Assembly (NCBI RefSeq): GCF_000224145.3
Contig: NC_020166.2
Coordinates: 5,772,927 to 5,836,926 of the forward strand
Length of the DNA stretch: 64,000 nt
Origin: Ciona intestinalis
Lineage: Eukaryota; Chordata; Ascidiacea; Phlebobranchia; Cionidae
Direction: 5' to 3'
Each line of letters opens with the position of its first letter. Within the stretch, counting starts at the first letter, position 1. The notes below the pieces were generated by a model. That model ran no database searches. It was not told the DNA's origin and was given only the letters and a program-made list of their open reading frames with translations. A program made the position numbers and the translations under genes. This document shows positions 48,801-61,600 of this stretch, in pieces.

Positions 48801-50691
48801 GTTGAAGCTGGTAGTTTGGTCGCAGTGGTTGCAGCTGGTTGACTGGTACTACCATCAGTGGTGGCAGTTGGTTGTTTGGTCGCGATATCACTGGTTGCAA
48901 CTGGTAGTTTGGTCGCAGTGGTGGCAGTTGGTTGGTTGGTCGCACCATCGCTTGTTGCAGCTGGTAGTTTGGTTGCAGTGGTTGCAGGTGGTTGGTTGGT
49001 CGCAACATCACTGGTTAGGGGTAGTTGGCTGATCGCACCATCACTGGTTGCAGTTGGTTGTTTGGTCGCAGTGGTTGCAAGTGGTTGGTTGGTCGCACCT
49101 TTACTGGTTGCGGCTGGTTGGCTGATCGCACCATCACTTGTTGCAGTTGGGTGTTGGGTCGCAATATCACTGGTTGCAGGTGGTTGGTTGGTCGCACCAT
49201 CACTGGTTGCAGTTGGTAGTTTGGTCGCAGTGGTTGCAGCTGATTGACTGATCGCAACATCACTGGTTACAGTTGGTTGGTTGGTCGCAGCATCGCTGGT
49301 GGCAGCTGGTTGGTTGGTCGCAGTGGTTGCAGGTGGTTGGTTGGTGGCACCATCACTGGTTGCAGCTGGTAGTTTGGTCGCAGTGGTTGCAGCTGGTAGT
49401 TTGGTCGGAGTGGTTGCAGCTGGTTGGCTGATCGCAACATCACTGGTTGCAGCTGGTTGGTTGGTCGCAGTGGTTGCAGGTGGTTGGTTGGTCGCACCAT
49501 CACTGGTTGCAGCTGGTAGTTTGGTCGCAGTGGTTGCAGCTGGTTGGCTGATCGCAACATCACTGGTCACAGCTGGTTGGTTGGTCGCACCTATCAGTGG
49601 TGGCAGCTGGTTGGCTGGTCGCACCATCACTGGTTGCAGCTGGTTGGTTGGTCGCACTGGTTGCAGGTGGTTGGTTGGTCGCACCATCACTGGTTGCAGC
49701 TGGTAGTTTGGTCGCAGTGGTTGCAGCTGGTTGGCTGATCGCAACATCACTGGTCGCAGCTGGTTGGTTGGTCGCACCATCACTGGTTGCAGCTGGTTGG
49801 TTGGTCGCACCATTACTGGTTGCGGCTGGTTGGTTGGTCGCACCATCACTGGTTGCAGCTGGTTGGTTGGTCGCACCATTACTGGTTGCGGCCGGTTGGC
49901 TGATCGCACCATCACTGGTTGCAGCTGGTTGGTTGGTCGCACCATCACTGGTTGCAGCTGGTTGGTTGGTCGCACCATCACTGGTTGCAGCTGGTTGGTT
50001 GGTCGCACCATTACTGGTTACAGCTGATTGGCTGATCCCACCATCACTGGTTGCACTTGCCTGTTCGGTCGCAATATCACTGGTTGCAGCTGGTAGTTTG
50101 GTCGCAGTGGTTGCAGGTGGTTGGTTGGTCGCACCATTACTGGTTGCGGCTGGTTGGCTGATCGCACCATCACTTGTTGCAAGTTGGGTGTAGGGTCGCA
50201 ATATCACTGGTTGCAGCTGGTTGGTTGGTCGCACCATCGCTGTTTGCAACTAATTGATTGGTCGCACTTTGGGGGGTTGCAGCTGGTTGGTTGGTCGCAC
50301 CATCGCTGGTTGCAACTAATTGGTTGGTCGCACCATCACTGGTTGCAGCTGGTTGGTTGGTCGCACCATTACTGGTTGCGGCTGGTTGGCTGATCGCAAC
50401 ATCACTGGTTGCAGCTGGTTGGTTGGTCGCACCATTACTGGTTACAGCTGGTTGGCTGATCCCACCATCACTGGTTGCACTTGCCTGTTCGGTCGCACCA
50501 TCACTGGTCGCAGGTGGTTGGTTGGTCGCAGTGGTTTCAGCTGGTTGGCTGGTCGCACCATCACTGGATACCAGACTGGTAACTTCTGTAACAATGTCTG
50601 GGGATACGGCGGTAGAAGTATCCTGAGAATTGGCTAGACCTGTCAGTGTCATTGCCATGACAGCATATACCATTATACAGATTGTGTTCAT
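45828..50691 (-). CDS. Transmembrane mucin-like receptor with EGF modules and ITAM-like tail
   Basis: Exons: 48137-50691 (ATG at 50691), 47947-48078, 47788-47873, 47569-47730, 47416-47494, 47193-47333, 46777-46899, 46403-46530, 45991-46026, 45828-45905 (TAG). A signal peptide (MNTICIMVYAVMAMTLTGLA) precedes roughly 800 residues of Ser/Thr/Ala/Gln/Asn/Pro repeats (consensus ATSDGATNQPA), likely O-glycosylated. Then come a calcium-binding EGF (DINECLDQPQICS), a ~90-residue domain with GGKLKISI and the furin-like site RKKR, two more EGFs, a membrane helix (LLVFVIFACCIGGILILVAV), RKRK, and a ~45-residue tail with YNEL and YESI nine residues apart. The domain after EGF 1 may be SEA-like, but no cleavage motif was seen. 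The long exon is not open in one frame: it switches near 50190, 49595 and 48525, probably single-base errors in the repeat. Later junctions are in phase. The family is not recognised. Confidence 0.75.
46200..46385. repeat. MITE copy in the mucin-like gene
   Basis: Starts TAGTAGGGTGGGGAAAGATG, ends CTTCCCCCACCCTACTATA, and sits in the intron just after the membrane-helix exon, a few bases from its donor. Confidence 0.8.
48190..50560. repeat. 33-bp coding tandem repeat tract of the mucin
   Basis: More than 60 units of a 33-bp repeat (minus-strand sense ACCAGTGATGGTGCGACCAA...) are mixed with a shorter 27-bp variant that encodes ATTATKLPA. The tract is poor in stop codons in several frames on both strands, so long open frames there are not independent evidence of genes. 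Confidence 0.95.
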
Positions 50692-52607
50692 TTTAGAAAT
50701 TTGTAATTTTTAAATCTGAATCTTAAAGGTCTAAACAGAATGCATAGAAATAGTTTGCACTGGCACTAATGAGCGAAATAATAGAAAACTATCTAACAAA
50801 AAGGTTTCTCACTTATTACTAAGTTTTTAAACTAAAATCTACCCCTGTCTAAAAATCCCCACTTTCGGTCACGTTGAGTTCTAAACGTTGTCGCCGTCTG
50901 GCCATGGCTTTTATGTTATACACAGAACTATTATTGAATATGGCGTATTTATAATGGTCGATGACGCAATCATAGCGCGTGCTTCTTCGTACATCCAATG
51001 TTAAATATTTGCTTGATCAAACACTTCCATCGCGCGCGTTAGATTTCTCAGTATACCTCCCAAGTAAAGTATGTCTATAATAATTGTTCAAGTTTTAAGC
51101 TAGTTCTCCTTACCGAATTCTTATTTTTAGTTGCAGGTACTTATCTTTCGCAGTTTATCGCGTGTCGATATATGTTTACTTTATTTCGCAATGCGCAAAT
51201 GTGGTGGAGGTGACAATATTAAAGTTATTTTTTGGACCATGTTTTTCCATGGTACCGTTTAATCTGTTGTACGTGTTAAAGTATTAAATTTCATAAACAA
51301 GGTGATGTACAGAATAAATAGATAGATAAGTATCTCCACAGAGGTTGACACGGCATGTGTGCAGAGCAAACGATACCAAAGTTTCGGTAGTGATTTTCAC
51401 AACACTCAATCAACAAAGCACACGTGCATCGCTTTTTCCTTTTGTATTTGAATTTCAATTTCGCGCGAAACTGCTCACAGTGAGATGATTATGACGTAAT
51501 ATAAAGTGAGAGATAGTAATAATCACAACGAATTAAACAATGTGACAACTATCGAAAATAATTACTTTGTTAAATCACCATGACATGACTAATGTGTCGG
51601 TTAGTGTGCTTGTGTGCTGATGATGACAAATATAAAAGTGTGAATTGTGCGAGTTACAAACAGGTACAGTAATAATATCGATGCTGTTTTGTTTGTAGAT
51701 TCCATATGAACAAAAATGAACGCGGACGTTTCGTGCAAAGCGACGAGAACGCCACAGCTTTTTAAAACTTGTAAATCCACAACAACAAAAAAAGAATGTA
51801 AAAATAAGAAAAAAATATGCTGATTCGGTTCGCAGTTCTCGTTGAAAATCACACGAGGTTTGGGCCGCCTAGTACAATAGACAACAAGCGCATTAACATG
51901 GCGCATGAATGGTTATAATACTACACAAGTGTGGTCTGGAATTTAAAACTTATACTTGTTCAGGCACGTTGGTTGTTTAAGCATACAAGGCGTGTTTTGG
52001 GTAAATAAACTGACTTAAACTTAAATACATGGAAATTCCTAAAAGATTGACCCAACGACTATTTGGGTAACTGTATGATTATTGTTTCTGAGGTGTAACC
52101 ATTTGCGCATAAAAATATAAAACAATAAGAAAAAAGTACGTGGGCCAGACAAGCGCAAACATGTGCATTTCGACTTATATGAAAGTGAATGAAAAATAAT
52201 AATATGAACAGAAAAAAGAAAAAGAATATTAAGTAATAAATTGATTTGTTACAAAATTACAAGAACACGATCTTATATTACACCTCAAGTTTTGTAAGCA
52301 CCCGGAAACACTAAAACATGTGATTCCTGGACCGTTGTCGCAATAACATAATAGGTCATCAAACGTGTTTACGGCACCGCGCATTTCATGCAGTAGTTAG
52401 CAGTATAAAACAAAAGTGTATCGACTGTGGTTACTATCTTGTTCGTACCATATAAGGCAGAACCTGTACCGCTTCGCTTGTGGGGCAATATCATTGCCTA
52501 TTTGTAACATTTGTTCGTCAGAAAAGTGAAGTGTCAACTCAAGTGCGTGTTGTATTACTCACCCACCGCACGTTACAAAGCCCCTTTGGTTTGTCATTGT
52601 TCTTCGT
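50692..52607. other. Intergenic stretch between mucin-like gene and laminin
   Basis: Nearly 2 kb with no MITE or SINE copy. It should hold the mucin promoter (right of 50692) and the laminin 3' UTR (left of 52608). Short open frames here lack splice sites, composition or homology to support them. Confidence 0.45.
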
Positions 52608-55600
52608 TTATTTTCGTTTAGGGCATGAGTTGGGATAAACCCCGACAGTCTCCGGGACTTCATCGAAATGAACAACTTGTGTGGTTTTCAATTTCATACT
52701 TCGAATGCAACCCTGGAAGTTCTCTTTCGTACGAAGCTGATTTTGTCTTACGCCACTATCTGTAAAATATACACAAAGTTATATATAACTTGCACAAGGT
52801 GTATATAAAATAAAACACCCGAGTTGTACCGAAGCTACCCCTCCACGCGAGGTTAAATAAATAAAACTCATACATACAAAAAGTTAATTGTACTCCATAC
52901 TCGTGTTTGAGCTTTGTGTGTGAATAAATTACAATACAGGGATAAAAAGAGTGTTTGAAATAATTTTATCGCGACATGCGCGAACAACATACCTGGTAAT
53001 CCACCGATATATAACGGATCTTTTGTATCAGCGGAGTTAGTAGTAGCTGTGCTGGTAACTGTTGTTACAACATTACCATCAACTGAAAGGTCTAATGTGT
53101 TCATGTCTTTGTTCGCGACCAATGAATGCCATCGACCGTCGCATAAATTAAACTTAGTTCTTCGACCGGATCTACGGATTGTAGATTCATCGCTGTATAC
53201 AGCTTGAAACGGGCCGGCTCCGTTGTCAGCGCGAAAATAAATCTAAAAGAAATATGAGAGTTAAACAATGGCATGCGAAAATACACGTGGTGTATTTTAT
53301 CACAGGATAAACATACCGATCCGTTTACAAGTTCGATTGCTAGACCATCTGATCGTATGTTGTCGATAGCGAGTAAGATGCCATTAGGAGCCCAAGTTCG
53401 GAACTCCAGTTCAATTAACATGCTGGGACCGACTCTGTATTTCTTGCCTGTTAAAATCAAAATGTAAAAAAAACGAACAGTTGCTTTACTGTAGTGTATG
53501 GGATTGGTCTTACTATAAACAGCGTATCCTTTCCCGTTAAAAAAAGCTCCGCCTTCTATTTTCTTATAGCACTTGTCGACTTTGAATGCGGACGTGGGTT
53601 TCGCAAGGTTCAGCTTCCGTCTTCTGTTTAACGTCAGATCCTTGATACAAGCGTCCATGCTTGACAACTGAAATACAACGTGTCTAAGATGTGTTTAACA
53701 AACCCTATATGTCGCATTCTTTCTTGTAAACTACGTAGGTAATTTTATTAATTCTTCCCGGTGCAAACAAAGGTTACAAAAGCCGTTGGTTGGATAAAAG
53801 GCTTCTATATTCTACACCCGAGAATAAGGGCTTGGCGCCGCCACCATTATGGGCGTGTATGTGTCCTTGGGCAAGACACGTCACAGCAGTTTATTCAACC
53901 CAGTGGTCCTTAAAAAGTTTCTAAATAGTTGCAATAAAAATATATATAATTTAACAAAAAAACTACATTTTTGGTAAGTGTGGGCGGGCGCGAACTGCTG
54001 TGTTATTACAACTGTTGTTAAGGATAAATAAGTTACATACATTCATTTATTTCATATAATTTGTTCGTACCTGGCCAATTTTATTGGAGTTGAAACTTTC
54101 AGGCAAACCACCCACGTAAAGTGTATTTTCAACACCCATACTGTTTGCTCCTTTCGGGGATGTGGTTTTAGTTTTAACCCCGTCCACAGCGATGAAACCC
54201 TTTCTTCGGGATCTTTTCAGTCGAATCTGAAAAAATAGTGTGTTTAGAGATGCCTTATTAGCATATTAAAATAACATTTACGCAATTTTAAACTGGAAAT
54301 GAATTTAACAGATCTTTATTTTAAATTTAGGGCGTTGTATTGTTGAAAAAAGTGGGTTCCATATAAAAGTGGGTTCTATATCTATATGTGGCACGCCATG
54401 CGACCTGATATTTAGACCAGAGTTAGGCTTCTTTACTCGCCATTTTGCGGTAATAAGTGTCTATTTGTGTAAATATATATCACGGCGTCTATTTACCCTG
54501 TGCCATTTTCCATCATTTATTCGAACTGTGCTGTCTGCTTCACCTCTGCCGCGACCATTATCAAACTGAAAGACTGGAAAACCTTCTTTTACTTTCAACG
54601 CAAAGAAATCCACCTGCGTTTTGTGGCCAGCGTAGAGCAAGATGCCGTTGCGTGCAAGCGTGCGAACTTTCAAATCAAAAGTGAACCTACATTAAATAAC
54701 GATTAGACATATGGATCTTATTGCCGATTAAATCAAAGCAAACGAATCTCACTTTCTGGAGATAGTCTTGTTAAGGTGGAAAGTAACATGACTGTTTCGA
54801 CTTAAACCGAAGTGAGCGGACGAATCTCGAATAACTGGCATTCGTCCAGACACAGATCTACAAAACGGGCTGTCGGTCTGTAAGGAAAAGCAATTTACAA
54901 ATTTTAGCTTCATGAATTTTACGAAGGAAAAAAGGTGGCAGAGTGTTTCAACTTACCATATTAGGTTGGGCTGCTACCATTGGCGGTTGGTGGGATAGCT
55001 CATTGGGCTCAGTTTTCGGAGTTGTCGATCTTTTAGGTGGATTCATAGAATCTGCTGTGGTAATAGTTGTGGGAGAAGTGACGGTAAGGAAGGGCTGAGG
55101 TTCAAACTTCACGAACGCGCAGGTTCCAAAATATGAATTCTTGGCTTTTAAAGCTCTCATGAAATTGACCAACCTGCCAAAACGACCATGATAAGACTCA
55201 TATGAAGATGAGATCACGACAAAATACTCACAGATCAGATATGACAGCTCGCACGCAACCGTTCAGTGATGCACCCGTGCCAAGCGCCTGCGTTGAGTTG
55301 AAAACGTCAGGGACCCCGCCGACGAAAAATCGTCGCACTACGATTGGTTGATTGGTGTCACGTGGAAGAAATTCGCTGACAAAGTCACCTTGCTCGTTCA
55401 TTTGTAAAGTAATGCTGGAATAAATTGAAACGGTCATATTTTGGTTTTACAAAGTTTTAAATGTCAAGTTTAATTGGCAAGCAAACTACCGAACAGCATT
55501 GGCTGTATGCGGAAATATCGTGAGTGGGTTAGTTAAATGAATGAATGAAGTAATTTTCGCATGACAGGGATATAACCATTCAGTCAAAGTCGTATCTTAC

Positions 55601-58600
55601 ACATCCCTTACTTTGCTCCATTCCTATGTAAAGTTGCCGTGTGTTCAGCGCCGTCGTCGTAAACGTTGAATTTCGAAACGACGCTAATATGGGGACTTCC
55701 AGGTTGCTTTACTGTACAATGTACGAAACCATCCAGCACATACAGTGAATAAAACGCCTACGTATAGAAAATTTAATATTAAATGACTATTAAACACATC
55801 ATCAGACACCAAGCTTACCTCATCTGTTTGCCGCCGTCTCCTCATTTTACGATTTTCGGTTGTTCCAAGTAACAACACCGCATCGTTCCTTGTATTGAAA
55901 CTAATAGAGATTGAATCAGTCGGTTTCAAGTTAATTGGTTCCAGTTCCACATATCCGCCATCTGATATACCAATGTCTCGTGTAACCTGTTAACATTGTA
56001 TTTCGTAATGAAATAGTACAGTTGTTTCGCTGATTTGGGGGTTATTTATTGTTTCGTGCTTGTTTTAAAAATATATATGCCTAGTAAATAGTGCTCGCGG
56101 GTGTGCCGTGAAACTTCCACTACAATAACGTTGAAACAATTCACCATTTATAAACCTTGTTATATCCCAATGTTAAAGGAACTACATGGTGATAAAGTAG
56201 TTAGCACTCACCGTATTTGGGCAAGTCGTTAAAACCCCGGAATCCCTTTCCACGGCTTCCACAACTGTGCTCTTTAGCGACCTCAGAAGGTTATTTTGAG
56301 TAAACTCCTTCAAACAACCGACAAACGAAACTTTGGTAACGCCCGCTCTAAAATATTGAAAATTATTTATGTCGCTGACTGTCATAGATAATATACATAA
56401 AGTTTGATTGTGGCAAATTAAACTGCGCATTTTAGCAAGCAGTGAGGTTGTACATTTTAACATATATGTCTTCATAATAAGCAGCAAATAATACTTTCAA
56501 TTTTTAACATCACAGCGGAAAAAGGTTAAGTTACTAAACCGTTCAAATCCAATCATGCTAGTTTACTAATGTTAAGGTGTCTACTAAAACAACCGCGCAT
56601 ATTATTATACAATCAAACCATTCCAGTCGCCGTTTCAGGCTAAATAGAAAGTTTACCGCACACAATAAAGCGTACATTGGCTGACTGCATTTAAAGCCAG
56701 TCCCAAATGTTACATTTCGGTTTAATACGTTGGTTTAGTTCACACGTTAGTACAAAGTAATCCCATTACGTATTCGTCGGTTTAGAAGTCTAGTAAAGCA
56801 ACGCATTAAAACTATGTTGGCACATGCGCAGCACACGGTAACACATACGGTCATTACCTCACTTGGAACCCGAAATAGTCCCTAATACGGAAAGAATATG
56901 TAAGGTTTACGAAGTAATGTACCTGAACAAGCACAAGTATACACTGCTGGGTAAAGTCTAGGGCTAATAAAACACCGCTTATCAAACAACCATGCATAGC
57001 TAACATACTTGATCGTTCTGTCGGTCGGAAACCCCCCAACGCACATGACGTCATCACTCGTAAAGTTTAATTCTTCATCCGACCCTGGTATTCGGAGCCA
57101 AACATTCTCCTGACTTTGGTTGATGGCTCTTATTAAAAGAAGGGCTACAAAAATTCAAATGTGTCAACGGTAATATTTAAATGGGCTTTACCTTTTTTCG
57201 TGAAAAAGTGATGTTTTTTTTAAATTACTATTAGTTAAGATGTTTAGTGAAGGTTTGAGTATAACTTCAGTTCACTGTTACTTACAATTTCCGTTAAAAC
57301 GTCGGAACGTAACTTGCACCCACTCTCCAGTGTTGTATTGGTTCTCTGTTGTCGCATTGTGCACCCCGTTACCCAGATCTATTTTCAATACGATTCTACC
57401 ATCTTTAAGCTCGATAGAATAAAAATCCGGCTAAAAATTAAAATTGCCCTTATAATATTGAAATTTATCTTACAGTAGGGGGAGAAAGATGGGACACTTT
57501 TTTCTATTTTCTTGTTTCATTTGGTAGAAAACAAAGAGCATTCAAAAAATTATAAAACCATATCCTTACGATTCAGATAGAGATAGACCGTTGTTAATTG
57601 TTTAAAACACGATCCGTATATTTAGACACTATGTGCTAAAGGTGTCTCGTCTTCCCCACCCTACTATACATCACGTTCTCCTAGTATTGTGTACATACAA
57701 GTTATACTGTATCTTGACTACGTACACATAGGCGTGAAATTCTTACGTTTGTGGCCGAACCAGTGTACACAACAAGCCCTTCTGAACTGAACGTCCGCAG
57801 TCGAATGCTGATTTGAGTTTGGGTAGGATCATGAGCATTGGCCGCAAGCACCGAGTAGCTTTTCCCGGAATAACTATACAAGTTTGTTTGTTCTCTTCCT
57901 GCATCAATCTCGCTAATAAAACAAAATATAAATATTGTAAGGATGGGGCACCGTTTTATTCTATTTTATTGTCCAATTTGGTAGTAAACAAAGAACATTC
58001 AAAGAATTATATAACCGTACCCTCACGACCCCCATAGACCGTTGTTAAACTGTTTAAAGCACAAACAAGATATTTGGATATTATGTGTCTAAAGTGCCTC
58101 TTTTCCTATCCCACTATACCGTAGTTAATCGCCTCTACCGCCGTAGTGATTGCAGCGCCCACAGATTATATGGCATTTAAGGCTCGATGCTGCTATATAC
58201 ACTGATGTAGGCCTATGTGTCCAAGGGTAAAACGTATTACGACAGTTGTCCAAACTCGTAACTTTTAAAAAATTATCATTACAATCACCCACCGAGTAAA
58301 ATACGTGTAAACTCGCCCGGGGCTGTCGTTCCCCAGGATATATATATATAAAACAATCATTCTCTCATTAATTATAATCATCATCAATATTTCAAACAGA
58401 TTTAGATTAAGATGCCTTACCTTTCAATACACCCGGTGCAGCCTTCTGGGTTGACATTCCGTTTAAAATTCCATAACCCAACGCTCTTGCCTTGCAGAAA
58501 CGCTTCACCCATGCATCCCTCAAACTTGCGGTACAGCACACTATTATGGACCTGTGGAAGCATATTTCGCGATGCTAAAAATCCCCAAATTTCATATTCA

Positions 58601-61600
58601 AAAAACCACTTAAAATTTCAAACCAACCTCAGTGTCATTGCTTATGCCTCCAACAAACAACATGTCGTCGCCATCTATATCCAACATTGAATAAGATCCT
58701 GGTGAGAATCCACCCACGCTTCTAATTGTTGCTGTTTTGTTGGATTCTCTGTATGCGGTGACGTTTAACTGCTGATTTCGTCTGAAAAATTTTTTGCGCC
58801 TTTAATCAGAAGCAATCGGTAGAGCAATATGGTGGTTGATGGTTAAATATCGATTTTTATAGCAGTATTTCATAATCTTTTCTATATAAAACTGTTTTAA
58901 AAAATAATCAAACACATCGTAAAAGCTAAACCCATATATAGTATGGTGGGGGAAGATGGGACACCTTTATTATATTATATCCAAACATCCTGAACTTGTT
59001 TTGAACAATTAACAACGATCTGAGGTTATGGTTTTATAACTCTTTAAATGTTTTTTGCTTACTACCAAATATGACGAGAAAATAGAATAAAAAAGTGTCC
59101 TATCTTACCCCATCCTACTATACAACATTTTTTTACGCATAGGTTCCTTAAACATATCCGCGGACGAAGTTATGACTTGCGGATTAATTAAGCACCCTCG
59201 ATCGTAAAACAATTTTGCTCGAATAAAAAAGAATGTTAAAACTTATTTTACCTGTTTATTATTATCTTGTACCAGTCAGGCGACGAAGTTGCGACCTCAG
59301 GATCGGTTTTAACTTTAAGTGAATTCTGAACAAAGCCAGGTCCGCCACCCAAGTCCCATGTTACAGTAGGAAGGTAATCTCGCAACTCAACCGCAATATA
59401 ATCTTGCTGTAACAAAGAAAAACTTTGACATACGGCAACTCATTGAACGTTTTTTTTAACTAGAGCTTCTCACTATGGGTTTAATTTAAATTACGTTGGG
59501 GTTAAATTTTTCTAGCATATAATGTGTTCACAATTTATGTACTTTAGTTTAGGCAAATGCATTTCATTTTTTACTAAAAAAAATAAAGACGATTCAAAAT
59601 AGGATATATGTTCCGTAAAAAAATTACGGCCGGGCTTTTTAATTTTCGCGTAAGTTATCAATTTTAATTTAAAAAGTTATAAAATCTGTCAGGAATTACA
59701 TGAGCCCCAAAAGGTTGAAACACATGTTCTCGCTAGAGTTAAACACATACCCTTTGCCTTGCCAGGTAAAGGAGTCCATTATTTGGTTGATTATTTTGCA
59801 CGGTTAGAACAATTTCTGTTGTTTTTCCTGGCGTAATAATCGGCTTGTATTCCATTGCGCATTTTCCTTCCGACTTCACAGAAACACGAATCTAAAAAGA
59901 TAGATTTCCCATTAGTTCTCTCTACATACCCTCATGTGGGTGAGCAACGACAGTCGTTACAGCGCGGGTGTTCTATTTCATACATTTCGTTCCTTCCTAT
60001 TGGAGTAACCACATATAACACCACGGTTTTTTTATTTTTTGGGGGGGCTGCTTTTTCCTTGTGGTATATGACAATTCAGATAAACTATTATGGAGAAAAC
60101 ATAAGATCACAATGGTAGCAGTCTCGAATCCCCACCCTGGGATAGAAACGAGTAATCTTAAACCGCTATATCACGGTATTGGAGTTTCGGAAAAGGGGTG
60201 ACGACGTGACGTTGTTGTAGTACTTACTGCAGCAGCTTTTCTTCTGGCCTCTTCTATGAGTTGGCGAATGTTACTTATATTTGCCCTCACACTGTCCGAA
60301 GTTAGTTGTACTTGTTCCAGTTTGTTTCTTGTTCGTTCTTCCGCTATCGAAGCCGCCCTCATGCCCTCGGTCAAACCATCAACTATAGAAATTAAAGAAA
60401 AATTTAAACACAACTAATAAAATTGCGGGAACTAGTTTAGAGCTACTTACAAGTGTGTGCTAGGAAGATTGCAGAGCACAGAAGGTGAAGTGATGTGAAG
60501 ATAGTGTTCAAAGAAGAAAGAAAGAAAGAGAGAGGCGTTATAGGAAAATAATTAACGGTAAACGTGCAGTGCGGTATATTATAAACAACAAATACAACTT
60601 ACGATTGTCAGCAATTTCCATTGTAATTCTTGATCGTTGAGAAACATCATGTTCGGCTTCTCCCAACAATCTCACATTCTCTTGAGCTTTTTCAAGCCTG
60701 GTATTAAGTAAATCCACGATTCGATTCGACGCACTTGTCACCTCGAAAACTCTATCAGGACTGACGGGTGGTGCTGTAAGGGACGGTTCAATATATGATT
60801 ATGGACTTGTACCAACGGCCGTATTACAGTTGTAAACTAATTGACAAGCATTTTTTTGCAGAAATATAACGTTTTTAAATTAAATTTTGTAACGGTTTTA
60901 AGGTTTTTTAATTGTTTGCATTTTTTTAATAAAAAAGCAGTAATCTTTTATATAACGAAACTGTTTTTCAATAAACTGATTTTGAGATAAAACTTGTTAA
61001 ACTAAAATTTATATACGCCTAGCTATATGTAGTGGCGTAGGTAACCCTTTGAGCAGCCAACCCTGATATATACCTGCGTTAATCATATTGACACGAGCAA
61101 GCAACCGGTTATGTTGATCCGTAAGATTCATTGAACTGTGGTTGGATGAACGCAAATGGTCGTCCAAACTTCGCAGTAAATCACGTTCGCCTATAAAGCA
61201 GCACAATATTATTGAAATGAACACTTCAATACTGCAAGTTATTTATGTGAAGGCTTACCATTCACCGTGTTCCTTAGCTCGGCCACTTCGTTCAATATAT
61301 CAGTGCTGCGTAAAAATGATTGGTTTGCTCGAATTCCAAGGTTCCTTGTTGCGGTAGCTAATGCGGACATGGCTCTCTTTATAGCAAGGCTGGATGTTTT
61401 GTTCGCCTTTTCAAGAGATCTTACAATATTTGACCAACGCCTCGCTGCTTCCGTCTGGTTGTAGGAGAACGCACTTACATTGTTGTATACCCTGGAATTT
61501 GCAAGCGTATTAGCTTAAATGCGTGACTGTAATGAAGATATTTGGCTCAACGCGCCACCATAGATAATGTATAGTAGAGTGGGGGAAGATGGGACATTTT

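Noticed and set aside
48190-50560. 33-bp repeats resembling a CRISPR array
   Set aside because: Units abut without unique spacers, encode a Thr/Ser-rich peptide inside an exon of a eukaryotic gene, and vary by codon-like changes.
48160-50637. Long plus-strand open frames (GWLVAP-type repeats)
   Set aside because: They mirror the coding tandem repeat on the other strand; no start context, signal or splice structure supports them.
51601-51906. 101-codon minus-strand open frame
   Set aside because: Low-complexity, no splice partners, no recognisable domain; it lies in intergenic DNA.
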